Assembly: GCF_900086985.1 (NCBI RefSeq)
Contig: NZ_LT593974.1
Span: forward strand, 3,348,001 to 3,412,000
Reading direction: 5' to 3'
Source of the DNA: Halomonas sp. HL-93
GTDB lineage: Bacteria > Pseudomonadota > Gammaproteobacteria > Pseudomonadales > Halomonadaceae
Length of the DNA: 64,000 nt
The translations under genes and the position numbers were made by a program. Within the stretch, counting starts at the first letter, position 1; the number at the start of each line of letters is the position of its first letter. Of the stretch, positions 1-11,483 are shown in pieces. The notes beneath the pieces were generated by a model. It was given only the letters and a program-made list of their open reading frames with translations, did not search any database and was not told where the DNA came from.

Positions 1-2805
1 GGTAAATGCCTCGCCGAACATATCCAGCATGCCCAGGTTCTGGTTGGCATGATTCTGCGCGGCGGCCTTGAGGGCATCTTCCATAGCGGCGGCAAGCACA
101 GCGCGGTTCGGGCCCAGATTATCTAGCGCGCCGGAGCGAATCAGTGCTTCCAGCGTGCGCTTGTTCATACGTTTAGCATCAATACGCTTGCAGAAATCGA
201 AAATATCGCTGAACGCGCCACCCTCTTCGCGGGCTCCAACAATCGCGCCAATGGGGCCTTCACCCACGCCACGGATCGCGCCCAGGCCGTATACAACACG
301 GCCCTGGGTATCAACGGTGAACTTGTAGCCACCGACGTTGACGTCCGGCGGGGTCACTGTCAGCTTGAGGTGTCGGCACTCCTCGATCAGCGGCACAACT
401 TTATCCAGGTTATCCATTTCCGTGGACATGACGGCGGCCATGAAAGGCCCTGGATAGTGCGCCTTGAGCCAGGCGGTTTGGTAAGATACCAGGGCGTAGG
501 CGGCGGAGTGCGACTTGTTAAAACCGTAACCGGCAAACTTTTCCACCAGATCAAAGATATTGCCGGCGAGGTCTTTATCGATGCCATTGGCCGCACAACC
601 TTCCATAAAACCAGCGCGCTGCTTGGCCATTTCCTCAGGCTTTTTCTTACCCATCGCACGGCGCAGCATATCCGCTTGGCCTAGCGTATAACCCGCCATC
701 ACCTGAGCAATCTGCATGACCTGCTCTTGGTACAAGATAATGCCGTAGGTGGGCGCCAGCACGGGTTTTAACAACTCGTGTTGGTAATCCGGGTGTGGAT
801 AAGACACCTCCGCACGGCCGTGCTTACGGTTGATAAAGTCATCCACCATGCCCGACTGTAGCGGGCCGGGGCGAAACAGCGCCACCAGGGCGATCATATC
901 GTCGAGGGAGTCAGGCAGCAGCCGCTTGATCAGCTCCTTCATGCCACGAGACTCCAACTGGAACACCGCGGTGGTCTCGGCGCGCTTGAGCATCTCGAAT
1001 GTTTTGCCGTCGTCCAAGGGAATCGCGTCGATGTTAAGCGGCCCCTGGTCGTTGACCTTACGCACCTTATCGACCATCTCCAGCGCCCAGTCGATAATCG
1101 TCAGCGTGCGCAGCCCCAGGAAGTCGAACTTCACCAGCCCGGCGTCTTCAATATCGTTTTTATCGAACTGCACCATTAAGCCGGAGCCGTCTTCATCGCA
1201 GAGCAGTGGCGAGAAGTCTGTGAGCTTGGTCGGCGCGATCACCACGCCACCGGCGTGCTTGCCGGTACCGCGGGTAGTGCCCTCTAGCTTGAGGGCCATT
1301 TCCCAGATTTCTTCGGCCTCTTCGTCGCTGTCGATAAACTCTTTCAGCGCCGCTTCCTGCTCAATGGCCTTATCGAGCGTCATGCCCACTTCGAAGGGGA
1401 TCAACTTAGAGAGCTTGTCGCCCAGCGAATAGGGCTTGCCCTGGGCACGAGCGACGTCGCGCACTACCGCCTTGGCGGCCATAGTGCCGAAGGTGACGAT
1501 TTGCGACACCGCATCACGCCCGTAGCGGTCGGCCACGTACTCAATCACCTTGTCACGCTTTTCCATACAAAAATCGACGTCAAAGTCGGGCATGGAAACA
1601 CGCTCGGGATTAAGAAAGCGCTCAAACAGCAGGTCGTAGCCAATCGGATCAAGGTCGGTGATTTTCTGCGCGTAGGCCACCAGCGAGCCGGCACCGGAGC
1701 CACGCCCAGGGCCAACCGGCACATTGTTATCCTTGGCCCACTGGATAAAGTCCATCACGATCAGGAAGTAGCCGGGAAAGCCCATCTGAATAATGATGTT
1801 CAGCTCGAAATCGAGCCGCTCGCGGTAGCGCTGATCAATCGCCTGGTATTCGTCGCCGTCCCGTGGGTAACGTTCGTCGGGAAATAGAAAATTCAATCGA
1901 TCCGTCAGGCCATCGTGAGACACCTTGCGGAAAAATTCATCCTGGGTCATGCCTTCGGGGATTTCGAACTCAGGCAGGAATATCTCGCCCAGGCGCACAT
2001 CAACGCTGCAGCGCTCAGCGATCATCACACTGTTTTCAAGCGCTTCGGGGATATCGGCGAACAGCTCTGCCATCTCGGCGGGGCTTTTCAAGTACTGCTC
2101 TTCGGTGTAGCGACGCTCGCGACGCGGGTCGTCAAGCGCTTTGCCTTCGCCGATCGCCACGCGGGTTTCGTGGGCCCAAAAATCATCGCGCTCCAAAAAG
2201 CGCACGTCATTGGTGGCGACCACCGGTGTTTGGGTGTCAATTGCCAGTTTAACGCTGGCGTGCACGCAGGCTTCTTCCAGAGGGCGACCGGTGCGAATCA
2301 ATTCCAGATAGAAGCGGTCTGGGAACGCACGCTGCCAATCCTCCAGCAATATCTTCGCTTCTCGCTCGTGCTCGGAAAGCAAATGGCGTCCTATCTCGCC
2401 CTCACGCCCTCCCGATAACGCAATCAGGCCTGCGCTTTGCTCCATGACCCACTGCTTGTCGAGAATCGCCCGGCCCTGGCGCTGGCCGTCGGTCCAGCCG
2501 CGGGAAATCAGCTCCGTCAGATTGCGATAACCCACCTCGTTCATCGCCAGCAGCGTGATGCGGTAAGGGTGCGCCTCGTCGTGGGGGTTATGCAGCCAGA
2601 GATCGCTGCCAATAATGGGCTTCAGGCCTGCGCCTTGGGCGGCTTTGTAAAACTTGACCAGCCCAAACAGATTAGCTTCATCGGTCAACGCCAGCGCCGG
2701 CATCTCGCGCTCAGCGGTGGTGCTGACCAGCGACTTGAGCTTCACCAAGCCATCGACCAGGGAATATTCACTGTGCAAACGTAGATGAACGAACGGAACC
2801 GTCAT
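1..2805 (-). CDS. dnaE: DNA polymerase III alpha subunit (partial, C-terminus outside window)
   Basis: Catalytic subunit of the replicative polymerase. The frame is open from an ATG at 2805 to base 1, giving 935 residues; family members are about 1160, so roughly the last 230 residues (OB fold and tau-binding region) lie beyond the left edge. The N-terminus reads [19 protein letters not shown], the PHP-domain start of DnaE. Around residue 405-412 (about 1570-1595) the polymerase active-site motif PDFDVDFC is visible. It follows rnhB by 36 nt at the end of the lpx-bamA cluster, as in E. coli and Pseudomonas. Identification is certain; only the 3' part is missing. Confidence 0.97.
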   Translation of the reverse strand, partial: MTVPFVHLRLHSEYSLVDGLVKLKSLVSTTAEREMPALALTDEANLFGLVKFYKAAQGAGLKPIIGSDLWLHNPHDEAHPYRITLLAMNEVGYRNLTELISRGWTDGQRQGRAILDKQWVMEQSAGLIALSGGREGEIGRHLLSEHEREAKILLEDWQRAFPDRFYLELIRTGRPLEEACVHASVKLAIDTQTPVVATNDVRFLERDDFWAHETRVAIGEGKALDDPRRERRYTEEQYLKSPAEMAELFADIPEALENSVMIAERCSVDVRLGEIFLPEFEIPEGMTQDEFFRKVSHDGLTDRLNFLFPDERYPRDGDEYQAIDQRYRERLDFELNIIIQMGFPGYFLIVMDFIQWAKDNNVPVGPGRGSGAGSLVAYAQKITDLDPIGYDLLFERFLNPERVSMPDFDVDFCMEKRDKVIEYVADRYGRDAVSQIVTFGTMAAKAVVRDVARAQGKPYSLGDKLSKLIPFEVGMTLDKAIEQEAALKEFIDSDEEAEEIWEMALKLEGTTRGTGKHAGGVVIAPTKLTDFSPLLCDEDGSGLMVQFDKNDIEDAGLVKFDFLGLRTLTIIDWALEMVDKVRKVNDQGPLNIDAIPLDDGKTFEMLKRAETTAVFQLESRGMKELIKRLLPDSLDDMIALVALFRPGPLQSGMVDDFINRKHGRAEVSYPHPDYQHELLKPVLAPTYGIILYQEQVMQIAQVMAGYTLGQADMLRRAMGKKKPEEMAKQRAGFMEGCAANGIDKDLAGNIFDLVEKFAGYGFNKSHSAAYALVSYQTAWLKAHYPGPFMAAVMSTEMDNLDKVVPLIEECRHLKLTVTPPDVNVGGYKFTVDTQGRVVYGLGAIRGVGEGPIGAIVGAREEGGAFSDIFDFCKRIDAKRMNKRTLEALIRSGALDNLGPNRAVLAAAMEDALKAAAQNHANQNLGMLDMFGEAFT

Positions 2806-2841
2806 GGGACTCTCGGTAAAACGCTAGGTGAAAAAGAAACG

Positions 2842-3465
2842 TTACAGTAACGCCAATTGACGCTGCACGGGGGCAAAGCTACGGCGATGTTCGGCTAAGG
2901 GCCCGTGAACCGCAAGCGCCGATAGGTGCTCTTTGGTCGGATAGCCTTTATGGCGTGCAAACCCATACTCAGGATAGTGCATATCCAGAGCAACCATCTG
3001 GGCGTCGCGGGCAACCTTGGCCAAAATAGACGCCGCCGCAATGGCCTGGTGACGAGCGTCACCTTTAACCACGGCTTGGCCGGGCAGCGCATGACCCGGC
3101 AGTCGGTTACCGTCCACCAGCAGGTACTCGGCCGCCGGGGCAAGGCCATCGATGGCGCGGCGCATGGCTAAATGCGTGGCATGATAAATATTGAGCTGGT
3201 CGACCTCGGCGGCGCTGGCCTCTGCCACGGTGAATGCCAGCGCCCGCTCGCGAATCAATATATCTAGCGCCTCGCGCTTGCGCGCCGTGAGCTTTTTGGA
3301 ATCAGTTAGCCCATCAATGGGCCTCGCAGAGTCGAGGATCACGGCGGCGGCCACCACGCTGCCCACCAGCGGGCCTCTGCCCACTTCATCCACTCCCGCC
3401 AAGCGCGCACCGGCATAGTCAATCTGTAGCGGTGGGTAAGCGCTCGGATTAACGGCCATTGGCAT
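2842..3465 (-). CDS. rnhB: Ribonuclease HII
   Basis: Endonuclease that cuts RNA in RNA-DNA hybrids and at single ribonucleotides in DNA. The 207-residue protein has the family signature [11 protein letters not shown] near residue 24, with the catalytic Asp and Glu, and the later VDGN and SILAKVARD segments. It overlaps the 3' end of lpxB by 17 nt, so the two are probably translationally coupled. An ATG two codons downstream (3459) lies better behind an AAGG sequence and may be the real start. Length matches the family (about 200 residues). Confidence 0.95.
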   Translation of the reverse strand: MPMAVNPSAYPPLQIDYAGARLAGVDEVGRGPLVGSVVAAAVILDSARPIDGLTDSKKLTARKREALDILIRERALAFTVAEASAAEVDQLNIYHATHLAMRRAIDGLAPAAEYLLVDGNRLPGHALPGQAVVKGDARHQAIAAASILAKVARDAQMVALDMHYPEYGFARHKGYPTKEHLSALAVHGPLAEHRRSFAPVQRQLALL

Positions 3466-4633
3466 CGCCTTGCGGTGTTTCCAGCGGTTGATCAGCCACT
3501 AGGGCGTCAATGGCGTCCGCCGCACGGCGGCTCGCATGACGCTGAAGTGTTTGATGCATCGACGCAAAACGGGCTTCCAGCGCGTGTCGTCCAGCCTCAT
3601 CGGTCAATAGCGTGCCCAACTGCTCGGCAATCGTCTCAGGCGTGGCGGCATCTTGAATTAACTCAGGCACTAGGGTTTCTTGAGCAATCAAGTTGGGCAA
3701 CGACACCCACTGGGTTTTAACCAATCGCTTGGCTAACCAGTGGGTAAGCGGGGCCATTTTATAGGCCACCACCATAGCGCGATGGCACAGCATGGCTTCG
3801 AGTGCTGCAGTACCTGACGCCAGCAACACGGCGTCGCTGGCAACCATTGCCTCCCGGGCTTGGCCGTCGAGTAATACCACGCGCTCGCCAAGTGCCGGGT
3901 AGGCTTGTAAAAGCTGGTCAATTTCATTGCGCCGCTGTGTGCTGGCCGCAGGAATCACCACTTGCAGCGCGCTATGCTGTTGGCAAAGCTGTTCAGCCGC
4001 TTGTAAAAAAGTCGCACCTAAAAAGCGGATTTCATTGCCTCTTGAGCCGGGCAGCATCGCCAGTACCGGCGCCTGCTCATCCAGGCCAAGCGCTTGGCGA
4101 GTGCTTAAGCGGTCATTTTCCAGGGGTAACTCATCGGCTAACGGATGGCCGACAAAGGCAACCGGCACATGGTGGCGGCGATAAAAGGCGGCTTCGAACG
4201 GCAGCAGCGTCAACATGCCGTCAACGGCTTTAGCAATTTTCTTGACTCGCCCTTGCCGCCACGCCCAGACCGAGGGGCTGACATAATGCGCTGTTTTAAT
4301 GCCCGCCTCACGCAGCTGTTTTTCAAGGCCAATGTTAAAGTCGGGCGCGTCAATCCCAATCATGATATCGGGCTGCCAAGCGGTAGCTTCCTCGCGCAGC
4401 GTGCGGCGTACGCGAATCAGTCCAGGTAGGTGCTTAATGACTTCGACCAGGCCCATGATTGAGAGGGTCTCAAGGGGAAAGCGGCTAGTGAGGCCTTGAG
4501 CTTCCATACGCGGGCCGCCGATACCGCGAAATTCAATGGCCGGATGGCGCGCGCTTAGTTCACGCATCAGCCCCGCACCGAGAATATCGCCGGAAAGCTC
4601 GCCTGCCACTAGATATACGCGTTGAAGCTTCAT
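3449..4633 (-). CDS. lpxB: Lipid-A-disaccharide synthase
   Basis: Inner-membrane-associated glycosyltransferase that joins UDP-diacylglucosamine and lipid X to form the lipid A disaccharide. The 394-residue product starts with the family pattern [18 protein letters not shown] and contains GIDAPDFN and the LPGSRGNEI motif of the nucleotide-binding half. It sits 15 nt after lpxA and overlaps rnhB, in the conserved order lpxD-fabZ-lpxA-lpxB-rnhB. Length is close to the E. coli enzyme (382). No anomaly seen. Confidence 0.97.
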   Translation of the reverse strand: MKLQRVYLVAGELSGDILGAGLMRELSARHPAIEFRGIGGPRMEAQGLTSRFPLETLSIMGLVEVIKHLPGLIRVRRTLREEATAWQPDIMIGIDAPDFNIGLEKQLREAGIKTAHYVSPSVWAWRQGRVKKIAKAVDGMLTLLPFEAAFYRRHHVPVAFVGHPLADELPLENDRLSTRQALGLDEQAPVLAMLPGSRGNEIRFLGATFLQAAEQLCQQHSALQVVIPAASTQRRNEIDQLLQAYPALGERVVLLDGQAREAMVASDAVLLASGTAALEAMLCHRAMVVAYKMAPLTHWLAKRLVKTQWVSLPNLIAQETLVPELIQDAATPETIAEQLGTLLTDEAGRHALEARFASMHQTLQRHASRRAADAIDALVADQPLETPQGDANGR

Positions 4634-4648
4634 GTAAGTACCCGCCGG

Positions 4649-5416
4649 TTAGCGGATAATGCCGCGTGTTGAGCGCTCGATGGAATCAGCAAAATGGGAC
4701 ACTTCAGGTAGCGGAAACTGACGGCGCATTTCGGCAAGTGCCTGCTCCACCGTCAAGCCCTGGCGATACACCAGTTTGTAGGAAGCGCTCAGGGCGTTAA
4801 TGGCTTCACTGCTGAAACCGCGTCGCCTCAAGCCAACAAGGTTAAGGCCGCGAGCTTCTGCAGGATTACCGTTGATCATCACGTAAGCAGGCGTGTCTTT
4901 GGTAATAATCGAGCCGCCACCCGCCATCGCATGGTCACCAAAATGACAAAACTGATGGACCGCCGCCAACCCGCCCAGAATAGCAAAATTGCCTACCGTC
5001 ACGTGACCTGCCAGCGTTGCTTGATTCGCCAGAATACAGTCATCTCCAATCACGCAGTCGTGACCGACGTGTACGTAGGACATCAACAAGTTACGCGAAC
5101 CAATGGTGGTTTCCCCTCGGTCCTGAACCGTACCGCGATGCAGCGTTGCACCTTCACGGATGACATTATCGTCGCCCATTACCAAACGCGTCGGCTCACC
5201 GGCGTACTTTTTATCCTGGCAATCCTCGCCCACGGAGGCGAACTGAAAAATACGTGTGCGCTCACCCAATGTCGTCGGGCCTTTGACTACCACGTGAGGG
5301 CCAATCACTGAGCCCGCACCGATGGTGACATCCGGGCCGATTACACTAAAGGGGCCCACCTCTACGTCGTCGGCAAGCCACGCGGTGGGGTCAACAAGGG
5401 CAGTAGGATGTATCAA
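4649..5416 (-). CDS. lpxA: UDP-N-acetylglucosamine O-acyltransferase
   Basis: First step of lipid A synthesis: transfers a 3-hydroxyacyl chain from ACP to UDP-GlcNAc in the cytoplasm. The 255-residue protein begins [14 protein letters not shown] and is a left-handed beta helix of hexapeptide repeats. The region [19 protein letters not shown] includes the expected catalytic His, and the C-terminal helical domain (from about residue 190) has [13 protein letters not shown]. It overlaps fabZ by 4 nt (ATGA), which implies coupled translation. Length agrees with the family (about 262). Confidence 0.97.
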   Translation of the reverse strand: MIHPTALVDPTAWLADDVEVGPFSVIGPDVTIGAGSVIGPHVVVKGPTTLGERTRIFQFASVGEDCQDKKYAGEPTRLVMGDDNVIREGATLHRGTVQDRGETTIGSRNLLMSYVHVGHDCVIGDDCILANQATLAGHVTVGNFAILGGLAAVHQFCHFGDHAMAGGGSIITKDTPAYVMINGNPAEARGLNLVGLRRRGFSSEAINALSASYKLVYRQGLTVEQALAEMRRQFPLPEVSHFADSIERSTRGIIR

Positions 5417-5856
5417 GCTACTTTCCTCTCAGCACAAATAATTTCTGCTTCACAGGCGAGTTCACCATCCACCGTGGCCCGGCAGGCGAATTTCCAAATG
5501 CCTCGCTTACCGCGAATGACATTAGCCTCAAGCACTAGTTGGTCGCCGGGCATCACAGGGCGCTTAAAACGCACGTTATCACTACCGACCAAGTAATACA
5601 CGTAACCATCGGCGGGGAGCTTATTGACCGTTTTAAAGCCCAGGATACCGCAGGCCTGGGCCAGCGCTTCTATCACTAGTACGCCCGGCATAATCGGATG
5701 ATGGGGAAAATGGCCATTAAAAAATGGTTCGTTAATGCTAACGTTTTTGTACGCAACGATGGATTCGCCCTTGGTTAGCTGCGTTACCCGATCAACCAGC
5801 AAAAACGGGTAGCGGTGCGGCAAGTACTCGCGAATTTCGTTAATATCCATAACCAT
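5413..5856 (-). CDS. fabZ: 3-hydroxyacyl-ACP dehydratase FabZ
   Basis: Dehydrates 3-hydroxyacyl-ACP in type II fatty acid elongation and so competes with LpxA/LpxD for hydroxyacyl-ACP. The 147-residue hot-dog protein has [13 protein letters not shown] near residue 12 and [20 protein letters not shown] with the catalytic His and Glu. The chosen start at 5856 has an AGAGG sequence 8 nt upstream; a second ATG lies two codons later. It overlaps lpxA by 4 nt. A gap of 130 nt, larger than in E. coli, separates it from lpxD. Confidence 0.97.
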   Translation of the reverse strand: MVMDINEIREYLPHRYPFLLVDRVTQLTKGESIVAYKNVSINEPFFNGHFPHHPIMPGVLVIEALAQACGILGFKTVNKLPADGYVYYLVGSDNVRFKRPVMPGDQLVLEANVIRGKRGIWKFACRATVDGELACEAEIICAERKVA

Positions 5857-5986
5857 CGTAGCGACCTCTAAAAAGACAAAACACCTGTTACATCAGGCAA
5901 ACATCGGCACTCGCGCCGATCAAAAGGCAGTGGATTATAACGCGCTGCTGGTGAGCCTCAACCGACCCACTGCCATATTCACACAG

Positions 5987-7027
5987 TCACGACTGATCGC
6001 GATGATTTTTTTCTAAGCGTGACAATCGCTTAGCTATGTCATCAAGCTGTTTAAAACGAACGGCATTTTTACGCCATTGGGCGTTGGTCATAGCCCCGGT
6101 GCCGGATGAATAAATCCCAGGCTTATGGATAGAGTTGGTCACCAGGCTCATCCCGGTCACCTGGACACCGTCACAAATCGTCAGATGGCCGGCAATCCCC
6201 ACACCGCCACCCAACATACAATGGCGCCCCACATGGGTAGAGCCCGCGATGCCGGCACACCCCGCTAACGCACTGTGATCACCTACCGTTACGTTATGGG
6301 CAATCTGTACTTGGCTGTCGATCTTCACGTCGTTACCGATGACGGTGTTACCCAGCGAGCCCCGGTCGATGCTTGAGCAACTGCCAACTTCCACATCATC
6401 GCCGAGCACGACACCGCCCAACTGAGCAATTTTATGCCACTGGCCGCCATCGTGGGCAAAACCAAATCCATCCCCGCCAATCACGCAGCCACTTTGTAAA
6501 ATGACCCGCTGGCCAATGACGACGCCATGGCAGACAGTCACATTGGCATGTAACCGGCTATGATCGCCCACCACGCTATCGGCACCCACGACGCTACCTG
6601 CGCCAACCACTACGCCATCACCTAACACCACACCTTCTTCAATCACCGCATTAGCCTGAACGCTGACGCCTTCCCCCAGCGACGCACTCTCTGCGACCAC
6701 GGCGCTGGGGTGGATTCCCGTCACATCCCGGGCGGGGAGCGGATCAAAAAGCTGGGACAGCTTGGCATAACCCAAATAGGGATTGTCTATCTCCAAACGG
6801 GCCACAGGGCAGCTTTTGCCGTGTTCGGGATGAAGCAGAACGGCTGCAGCTTGGGTTACGGCCAAGTCTTTCAGGTAAGCACGGTTCGCCAAAAAAGCCA
6901 CCTGGTCGGACTTGGCTTCTTTCAGCGTTGCCAATCCCCTGATGGACTGGCTCCCGTCGCCCTCAAAGGCAACGTTCAAATGGCGGGCGATCTCCGCCAG
7001 CGTTAGGTCGTGAGAAGCGTGAGTCAT
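5987..7027 (-). CDS. lpxD: UDP-3-O-acylglucosamine N-acyltransferase
   Basis: Third committed step of lipid A synthesis: adds the N-linked hydroxyacyl chain to the UDP-3-O-acylglucosamine made after LpxA and LpxC. The 346-residue protein has an N-terminal domain with ATLKEAKSDQVAFLAN, then hexapeptide repeats from about residue 105 to 300, including the active-site region SQVQIAHNVTVGDHSALAG. A C-terminal helix follows. It is 54 nt after skp. Length matches family members (about 340). The surrounding bamA-skp-lpxD-fabZ order is the usual gammaproteobacterial one. Confidence 0.97.
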   Translation of the reverse strand: MTHASHDLTLAEIARHLNVAFEGDGSQSIRGLATLKEAKSDQVAFLANRAYLKDLAVTQAAAVLLHPEHGKSCPVARLEIDNPYLGYAKLSQLFDPLPARDVTGIHPSAVVAESASLGEGVSVQANAVIEEGVVLGDGVVVGAGSVVGADSVVGDHSRLHANVTVCHGVVIGQRVILQSGCVIGGDGFGFAHDGGQWHKIAQLGGVVLGDDVEVGSCSSIDRGSLGNTVIGNDVKIDSQVQIAHNVTVGDHSALAGCAGIAGSTHVGRHCMLGGGVGIAGHLTICDGVQVTGMSLVTNSIHKPGIYSSGTGAMTNAQWRKNAVRFKQLDDIAKRLSRLEKNHRDQS

Positions 7028-7081
7028 GGGTGGCCAAAGAACCTTTGGCGCGGCAGAGCCGCACCGATCATTATGGGTATT

Positions 7082-7588
7082 TTAGTTAAGCGAGTTAAAA
7101 ATCTGCGTCACTTCTTCCGTCACGTTGGGTAGGTCCCTGGAGGAATGCAGCACGCCTTGGGGCTCAACCAAGACTTCAATACCATGGCGATCAATCACCT
7201 GATCTACCGCCTGCTCCAGCTTGGGTTCTGCGCCTTCCAAAAACTGTTGCTCTGAGCGCTGTTGGGCCTGACCTATTTCCTGACGCAACTGCTCGAAGCG
7301 GTTGCCTTTCTCCTGCAGTTCGGCAATCAACGACTCGCGCTCGGCTTCAGGCATCGCATCGCCTTCATTCTGTAAGCGTTCCTGCAAGCCCTGCAGCTCG
7401 TTGCCAAGGCTTTCAGCTTCGCGTTGTTGATCGCCAATCTCGCCTTCCAGCTGGCTGATGGATGATTGGGCAGACTCGCTATTCATCAACGCTGCACGCC
7501 AGTCAAGCACAGCCACTTCGTCTGCTTGCGCCTGTGCTGATAACACCATGGCACCCAACAGACAAACGACCCCAGTGAGCTTACGCAT
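7082..7588 (-). CDS. skp: Periplasmic chaperone Skp (OmpH)
   Basis: Periplasmic holdase that carries unfolded outer-membrane proteins to the Bam complex. The 168-residue product has a clear Sec signal (MRKLTGVVCLLGAMVLSAQA), then the family start VAVLDWRAALMNSE, then about 80 residues of charged coiled coil rich in Glu, Gln and Arg (about 45-115), as expected of the tentacle helices of the trimer. It is placed directly after bamA (56 nt), the common arrangement. Sequence conservation in this family is low, so the call rests on architecture and context. Confidence 0.93.
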   Translation of the reverse strand: MRKLTGVVCLLGAMVLSAQAQADEVAVLDWRAALMNSESAQSSISQLEGEIGDQQREAESLGNELQGLQERLQNEGDAMPEAERESLIAELQEKGNRFEQLRQEIGQAQQRSEQQFLEGAEPKLEQAVDQVIDRHGIEVLVEPQGVLHSSRDLPNVTEEVTQIFNSLN

Positions 7589-7644
7589 GGTAGTAACTCC
7601 TTTTTTGTAAAGCTGGCGCGCCCCATGAGGCGCGCGTCAATACG

Positions 7645-9987
7645 TTAGAATGACTGGCCTAACGAGAACTGGAAGAACTGGGTATCATCCCCGGTCTCAT
7701 CATTCAATGGCTCGGCCACCGCAAAGGTCAGCGGACCCACTGGCGTCAGCCAGGATAAGCCCACCCCGGCGCTGTAGCGCAGATCGCCCAGGTCGACGCC
7801 GGAGTCACACTGCTGCCGACTGGCGTCTTCATCCAGCACATCGTAGCAGGATGACAAGAACGTATTACCCGCATCTAAGAACAACGATGCTTGCAAAGAG
7901 TTCTGATCCTCTACAAACGGAAGCGGGAAAATCACTTCGGCGCTACCTTCAACCAGCACGTTACCGCCCATGGTGCGATCTCGACCGCCTTCCTGTCCGG
8001 GAGTGGTCCGCTGCCCTAAGGTATTGGACGTAAACCCGCGCACCGAGCCTAGACCGCCGGCGTAGAAGTTCTCGTAGAACGGATAAGGGTCATCTCCCAC
8101 CGAGTCGGCATAGCCTACATCACCGGTAAATTTCAGTGACCACGCATCATTGAGCGCGAACAATTGCTGCGCTCGGGCGCTGGCTTTGTAGTATTGCGTG
8201 TCGCTGCCAGGTGCACCGGCTTCAATGGCTACACGCTGATAATTACCCGCCGTGGGCATGATGCCGCGGTTGAGATTATTACGTGTCCAGTTGGCGTTAA
8301 GCTTCAGGGTTTGTGCATTATCGCCCTCATCCTCGACATAACGACGAATTTCAGATGCGGTGTCAAAATAGGTTTTGACAGTAATATCTTCGACGCTAGC
8401 ACCAAAGTTCAGCCGCGATAGTTCACTGATGGGGTAGCCGAAGTCGATACCCGCGCCAAACGCATCCGTGGAGTAGGTCGAGATATCGGAATCTTCGTAG
8501 TCAGTTTCGCGATAGAAGACATCATAACCACGCGAGATGCCGTCCAGCGTCCAATAGGGATCGGTAAAACCGAAGTTGACGCTGGTGAAAGTGTCACTAC
8601 GCTGAGCGCCAACATTGACGCGGTTACCGGTGCCCAGGAAGTTGTTCTGGGACAATGCCGCCCCGTAGATCACCCCGGCGCTTTGCGAGAACCCGACGCT
8701 AGCGGAGACGGAACCCGACGGCTGCTCCTCAACGTTATAAGTGACATCCAACTTGTCCGACTCGCCAGGCACCTGTTCGGTATCGACTTCGACTTGGCTG
8801 AAAAAGCCTAGCCGCTCAAGGCGTTGACGCGACTGGGTAATCGAGTCCGTGGAGGCGGGTGCGCCTTCCATCTGGATCATTTCGCGGCGCAGCACTTCGT
8901 CTTCTGTGGTCGTGTTGCCGATAAACTCGATACGCCGCACATAGGCACGCTGCCCTGGATCGACGTTAATCACCAGATCGACCGTTTCACCATCATCCGA
9001 TACCTCGGGCACTCCCTCGACATCGGCGAAGGCAAAGCCTTCCGCGCCCAGACGCTGGCGCAGCGCTTCAGTTGACGCATTGAGCTCCTGACGCGAAAAG
9101 ATTTCACCGCGCTCAATGGTCAATAGATCCTGAGCTTCTTGTTCACCGATTTCTAAATCGCCGGCGAAGCGAACATCGCCAACGCGGTACTGCTCGCCCT
9201 CGTCGACATTGAGGGTAATGAAGATTTCTGATTTATCAGCCCCGATCGATACTTGGGTCGAGGTCACGTCGAAATTAACGTAGCCGCGGTCCAAGTAGTA
9301 AGACCGTAAACGCTCAATATCTCCGCCCAGCGCTTCACGGGAATACTCATCGTTGGAAAACCAGCCAAACAAAAAGCCTGGGCGGTCTTCGAGCTCGAAA
9401 AGATCCAGCAGCGTTTCATCGTCGAAGTCTTCGTTACCGACAATATTGATTTGACGGATTTTAGCCACTTCGCCTTCGTTGATATCGATATCGACGCGCA
9501 CCTGCCCCTCATCGACTTCCTCGACGTTGGTCTCGATGCCTGCGCTGTAACGGCCCTGAGCTTGATAAACCCCCTCCAGCTCGCGCTCCATTTCTTCGAG
9601 CGTTGAGAGCTGAAGCACCTGGCCTTCTTCAATCCCGGCCTCGGTCAGCCCCTTGCGCAAATCATCTTCCGCAATTTGCTCGTTACCGTCGATATTCAAC
9701 TGGGCGATAGTGGGACGCTCGACAACCTGAACCACTAGCACGTCGCCTTCCCGCTCCAGCGATACGTCTTCAAACAATCCGGTTTCGAAGAGTTCCCGTG
9801 ACGCTGCCGCCAGCTCGCTCTCGCTGACCCGGTCATTGGCGTTCACAGGAAACGCATTAAAGACCGAGGCGGCGGAAACCCGCTGCAGTCCTTCAACACG
9901 AATGTCCGAAACTTCAAAGGATTGTGCTTGGGCACCGCTGGCACCTGCCAGCAAAAGTACCGCCATTCCAAAGGTCTTGATTTTCAT
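7645..9987 (-). CDS. bamA: Outer membrane protein assembly factor BamA
   Basis: Core of the Bam complex that inserts beta barrels into the outer membrane. The 780-residue precursor has a signal peptide ending near AGASGAQAQS, five POTRA domains over about residues 23-420 and a C-terminal 16-strand barrel. The barrel contains GLGSVRGFTSNTLG, the conserved VRGF motif of the loop that folds into the barrel, and ends in Phe (SLGQSF). The protein is strongly acidic, in line with a halophile or halotolerant host. It lies between rseP and skp. Confidence 0.97.
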   Translation of the reverse strand: MKIKTFGMAVLLLAGASGAQAQSFEVSDIRVEGLQRVSAASVFNAFPVNANDRVSESELAAASRELFETGLFEDVSLEREGDVLVVQVVERPTIAQLNIDGNEQIAEDDLRKGLTEAGIEEGQVLQLSTLEEMERELEGVYQAQGRYSAGIETNVEEVDEGQVRVDIDINEGEVAKIRQINIVGNEDFDDETLLDLFELEDRPGFLFGWFSNDEYSREALGGDIERLRSYYLDRGYVNFDVTSTQVSIGADKSEIFITLNVDEGEQYRVGDVRFAGDLEIGEQEAQDLLTIERGEIFSRQELNASTEALRQRLGAEGFAFADVEGVPEVSDDGETVDLVINVDPGQRAYVRRIEFIGNTTTEDEVLRREMIQMEGAPASTDSITQSRQRLERLGFFSQVEVDTEQVPGESDKLDVTYNVEEQPSGSVSASVGFSQSAGVIYGAALSQNNFLGTGNRVNVGAQRSDTFTSVNFGFTDPYWTLDGISRGYDVFYRETDYEDSDISTYSTDAFGAGIDFGYPISELSRLNFGASVEDITVKTYFDTASEIRRYVEDEGDNAQTLKLNANWTRNNLNRGIMPTAGNYQRVAIEAGAPGSDTQYYKASARAQQLFALNDAWSLKFTGDVGYADSVGDDPYPFYENFYAGGLGSVRGFTSNTLGQRTTPGQEGGRDRTMGGNVLVEGSAEVIFPLPFVEDQNSLQASLFLDAGNTFLSSCYDVLDEDASRQQCDSGVDLGDLRYSAGVGLSWLTPVGPLTFAVAEPLNDETGDDTQFFQFSLGQSF

Positions 9988-10087
9988 GCAATCATTTCGC
10001 TCGCGTTGGTCTGCCTATGCATTCAAACAGGCACCATATACATTTGTGCAGGCAGATGACAAGGCATCCTAGGCACTACACGCGTCG

Positions 10088-11446
10088 TTACCAGAGGCGC
10101 ATCAGATCAAAATACAGGGCCATCAGCATCAGAGTGCCGACCATAGCAAGCCCGATACGTAGGCCTATGGCTTGGGTTTGCTCGGAGACCGGCCGTCCGC
10201 GCACGACCTCCAAGAAATAATAAACTAGGTGGCCGCCATCCAATACGGGGATCGGCAGCAAATTCAACACCCCAAGGCTAATAGAAAGATACGCTAGAAA
10301 ACCCACAAATGCTTCCAGACCCGCCCGAGCAGAATCACCGGAAACCTGTGCAATGGTAATCGGGCCTGACAGGTTAGACGGCGATATCAACCCCACCAGC
10401 ATCTTACGAATGGCGTCGACGGTCAGCAATGTCATATCTGCCGTACGCGACAGCGACTGCCCGACAGCCTCAATCGGGCCATAGCGTATCTCACGCTGAA
10501 ATTCTTCAGGCCAAGCAACAGGCTCTGCACCGGCCCCAATGTAACCAATTTCAACGCCTGTCTCCAGGGTATTGCGGCCAGGCGTTAAGTTTGTGCTTTG
10601 TCGTTCGCCATCACGCTCAAACTCGACCGTCAAGGTTTCGCCGGGGCTGCCTCGAATGACATTGACAAACGCCATCCAGTCAGCAATGGACTGGTCATCC
10701 ACCGCAATAATTTGATCGCCCACCTGTAAGCCAGCCTCGGCGGCTGCCTGATCGTCGATCACTTGACCCAGCGTGGCGGGCACATCGGGCTGCCAAGGGG
10801 TTAAGCCCAGCGTTTCCAACGGCTGAGGCGGATCCTGGCGGGTCAAATAATCGCGCAGCGGTAGCTGATAAGTCGCTACGTTGCTTTCGTCCTCAGGTCG
10901 CGCCTCAATGGTTAGGTCGCCGCTGAAGCCAATCATCGAGATTAGCTTTAGATTGATTGCTTCCCAGTCGCTGACGGCTTCGCCCTGAATGGCAGTAATT
11001 TCATCGCCGTGAGCAAGTCCCGCTTCGGCGGCAGGGGAATCTGGCTCAGTGTCTCCCACCATCGGCGCGACTGCGGTCGTACCCACCACAAACAGAGCCC
11101 AATAGGCGACGATAGCTAACAAAAAGTTGGCGATAGGCCCCGCTGCGACCACCGCAATACGTTGCCATACACTCTTACGGTTAAACGCCTGATCAAGCTG
11201 ATCGTCCGGTACCGGCGCTTCGCGTTCGTCGAGCATTTTGACATATCCGCCCAGCGGAATAGCGGCAACGACAAACTCGGTTCCATGGCGATCCACCCGA
11301 GACCAAAGCGGCTTGCCAAAGCCTACGGAGAAACGCAGCACCTTGACCCCGCAGCGCCGCGCCACCCAAAAATGGCCGAATTCGTGGAAGGTGACCAATA
11401 GCCCCAACACCACGATTACCGCCAAAATGTTTTGTATCAGGCCCAC
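10088..11446 (-). CDS. rseP: Site-2 protease RseP (regulator of sigma E)
   Basis: Intramembrane zinc metalloprotease that cuts the anti-sigma factor RseA in the envelope-stress cascade. The 452-residue protein has the zinc motif HEFGH at residues 21-25 in the first membrane segment, two PDZ domains over about 120-290 (for example GQVIDDQAAAEAGLQVGD) and the second active-site segment LPIPVLDGGHLVYY near the C-terminus. It is 37 nt after dxr and 100 nt before bamA, itself a sigma-E target in other bacteria. Confidence 0.96.
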   Translation of the reverse strand: MGLIQNILAVIVVLGLLVTFHEFGHFWVARRCGVKVLRFSVGFGKPLWSRVDRHGTEFVVAAIPLGGYVKMLDEREAPVPDDQLDQAFNRKSVWQRIAVVAAGPIANFLLAIVAYWALFVVGTTAVAPMVGDTEPDSPAAEAGLAHGDEITAIQGEAVSDWEAINLKLISMIGFSGDLTIEARPEDESNVATYQLPLRDYLTRQDPPQPLETLGLTPWQPDVPATLGQVIDDQAAAEAGLQVGDQIIAVDDQSIADWMAFVNVIRGSPGETLTVEFERDGERQSTNLTPGRNTLETGVEIGYIGAGAEPVAWPEEFQREIRYGPIEAVGQSLSRTADMTLLTVDAIRKMLVGLISPSNLSGPITIAQVSGDSARAGLEAFVGFLAYLSISLGVLNLLPIPVLDGGHLVYYFLEVVRGRPVSEQTQAIGLRIGLAMVGTLMLMALYFDLMRLW

Positions 11447-11483
11447 AGGGTACTCCTCGATATGCTACTCAGCCTGGCTGAGA

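Noticed and set aside
830..1432. 200-codon plus-strand Ser-rich frame
   Set aside because: Antisense to dnaE, which is open through the whole region.
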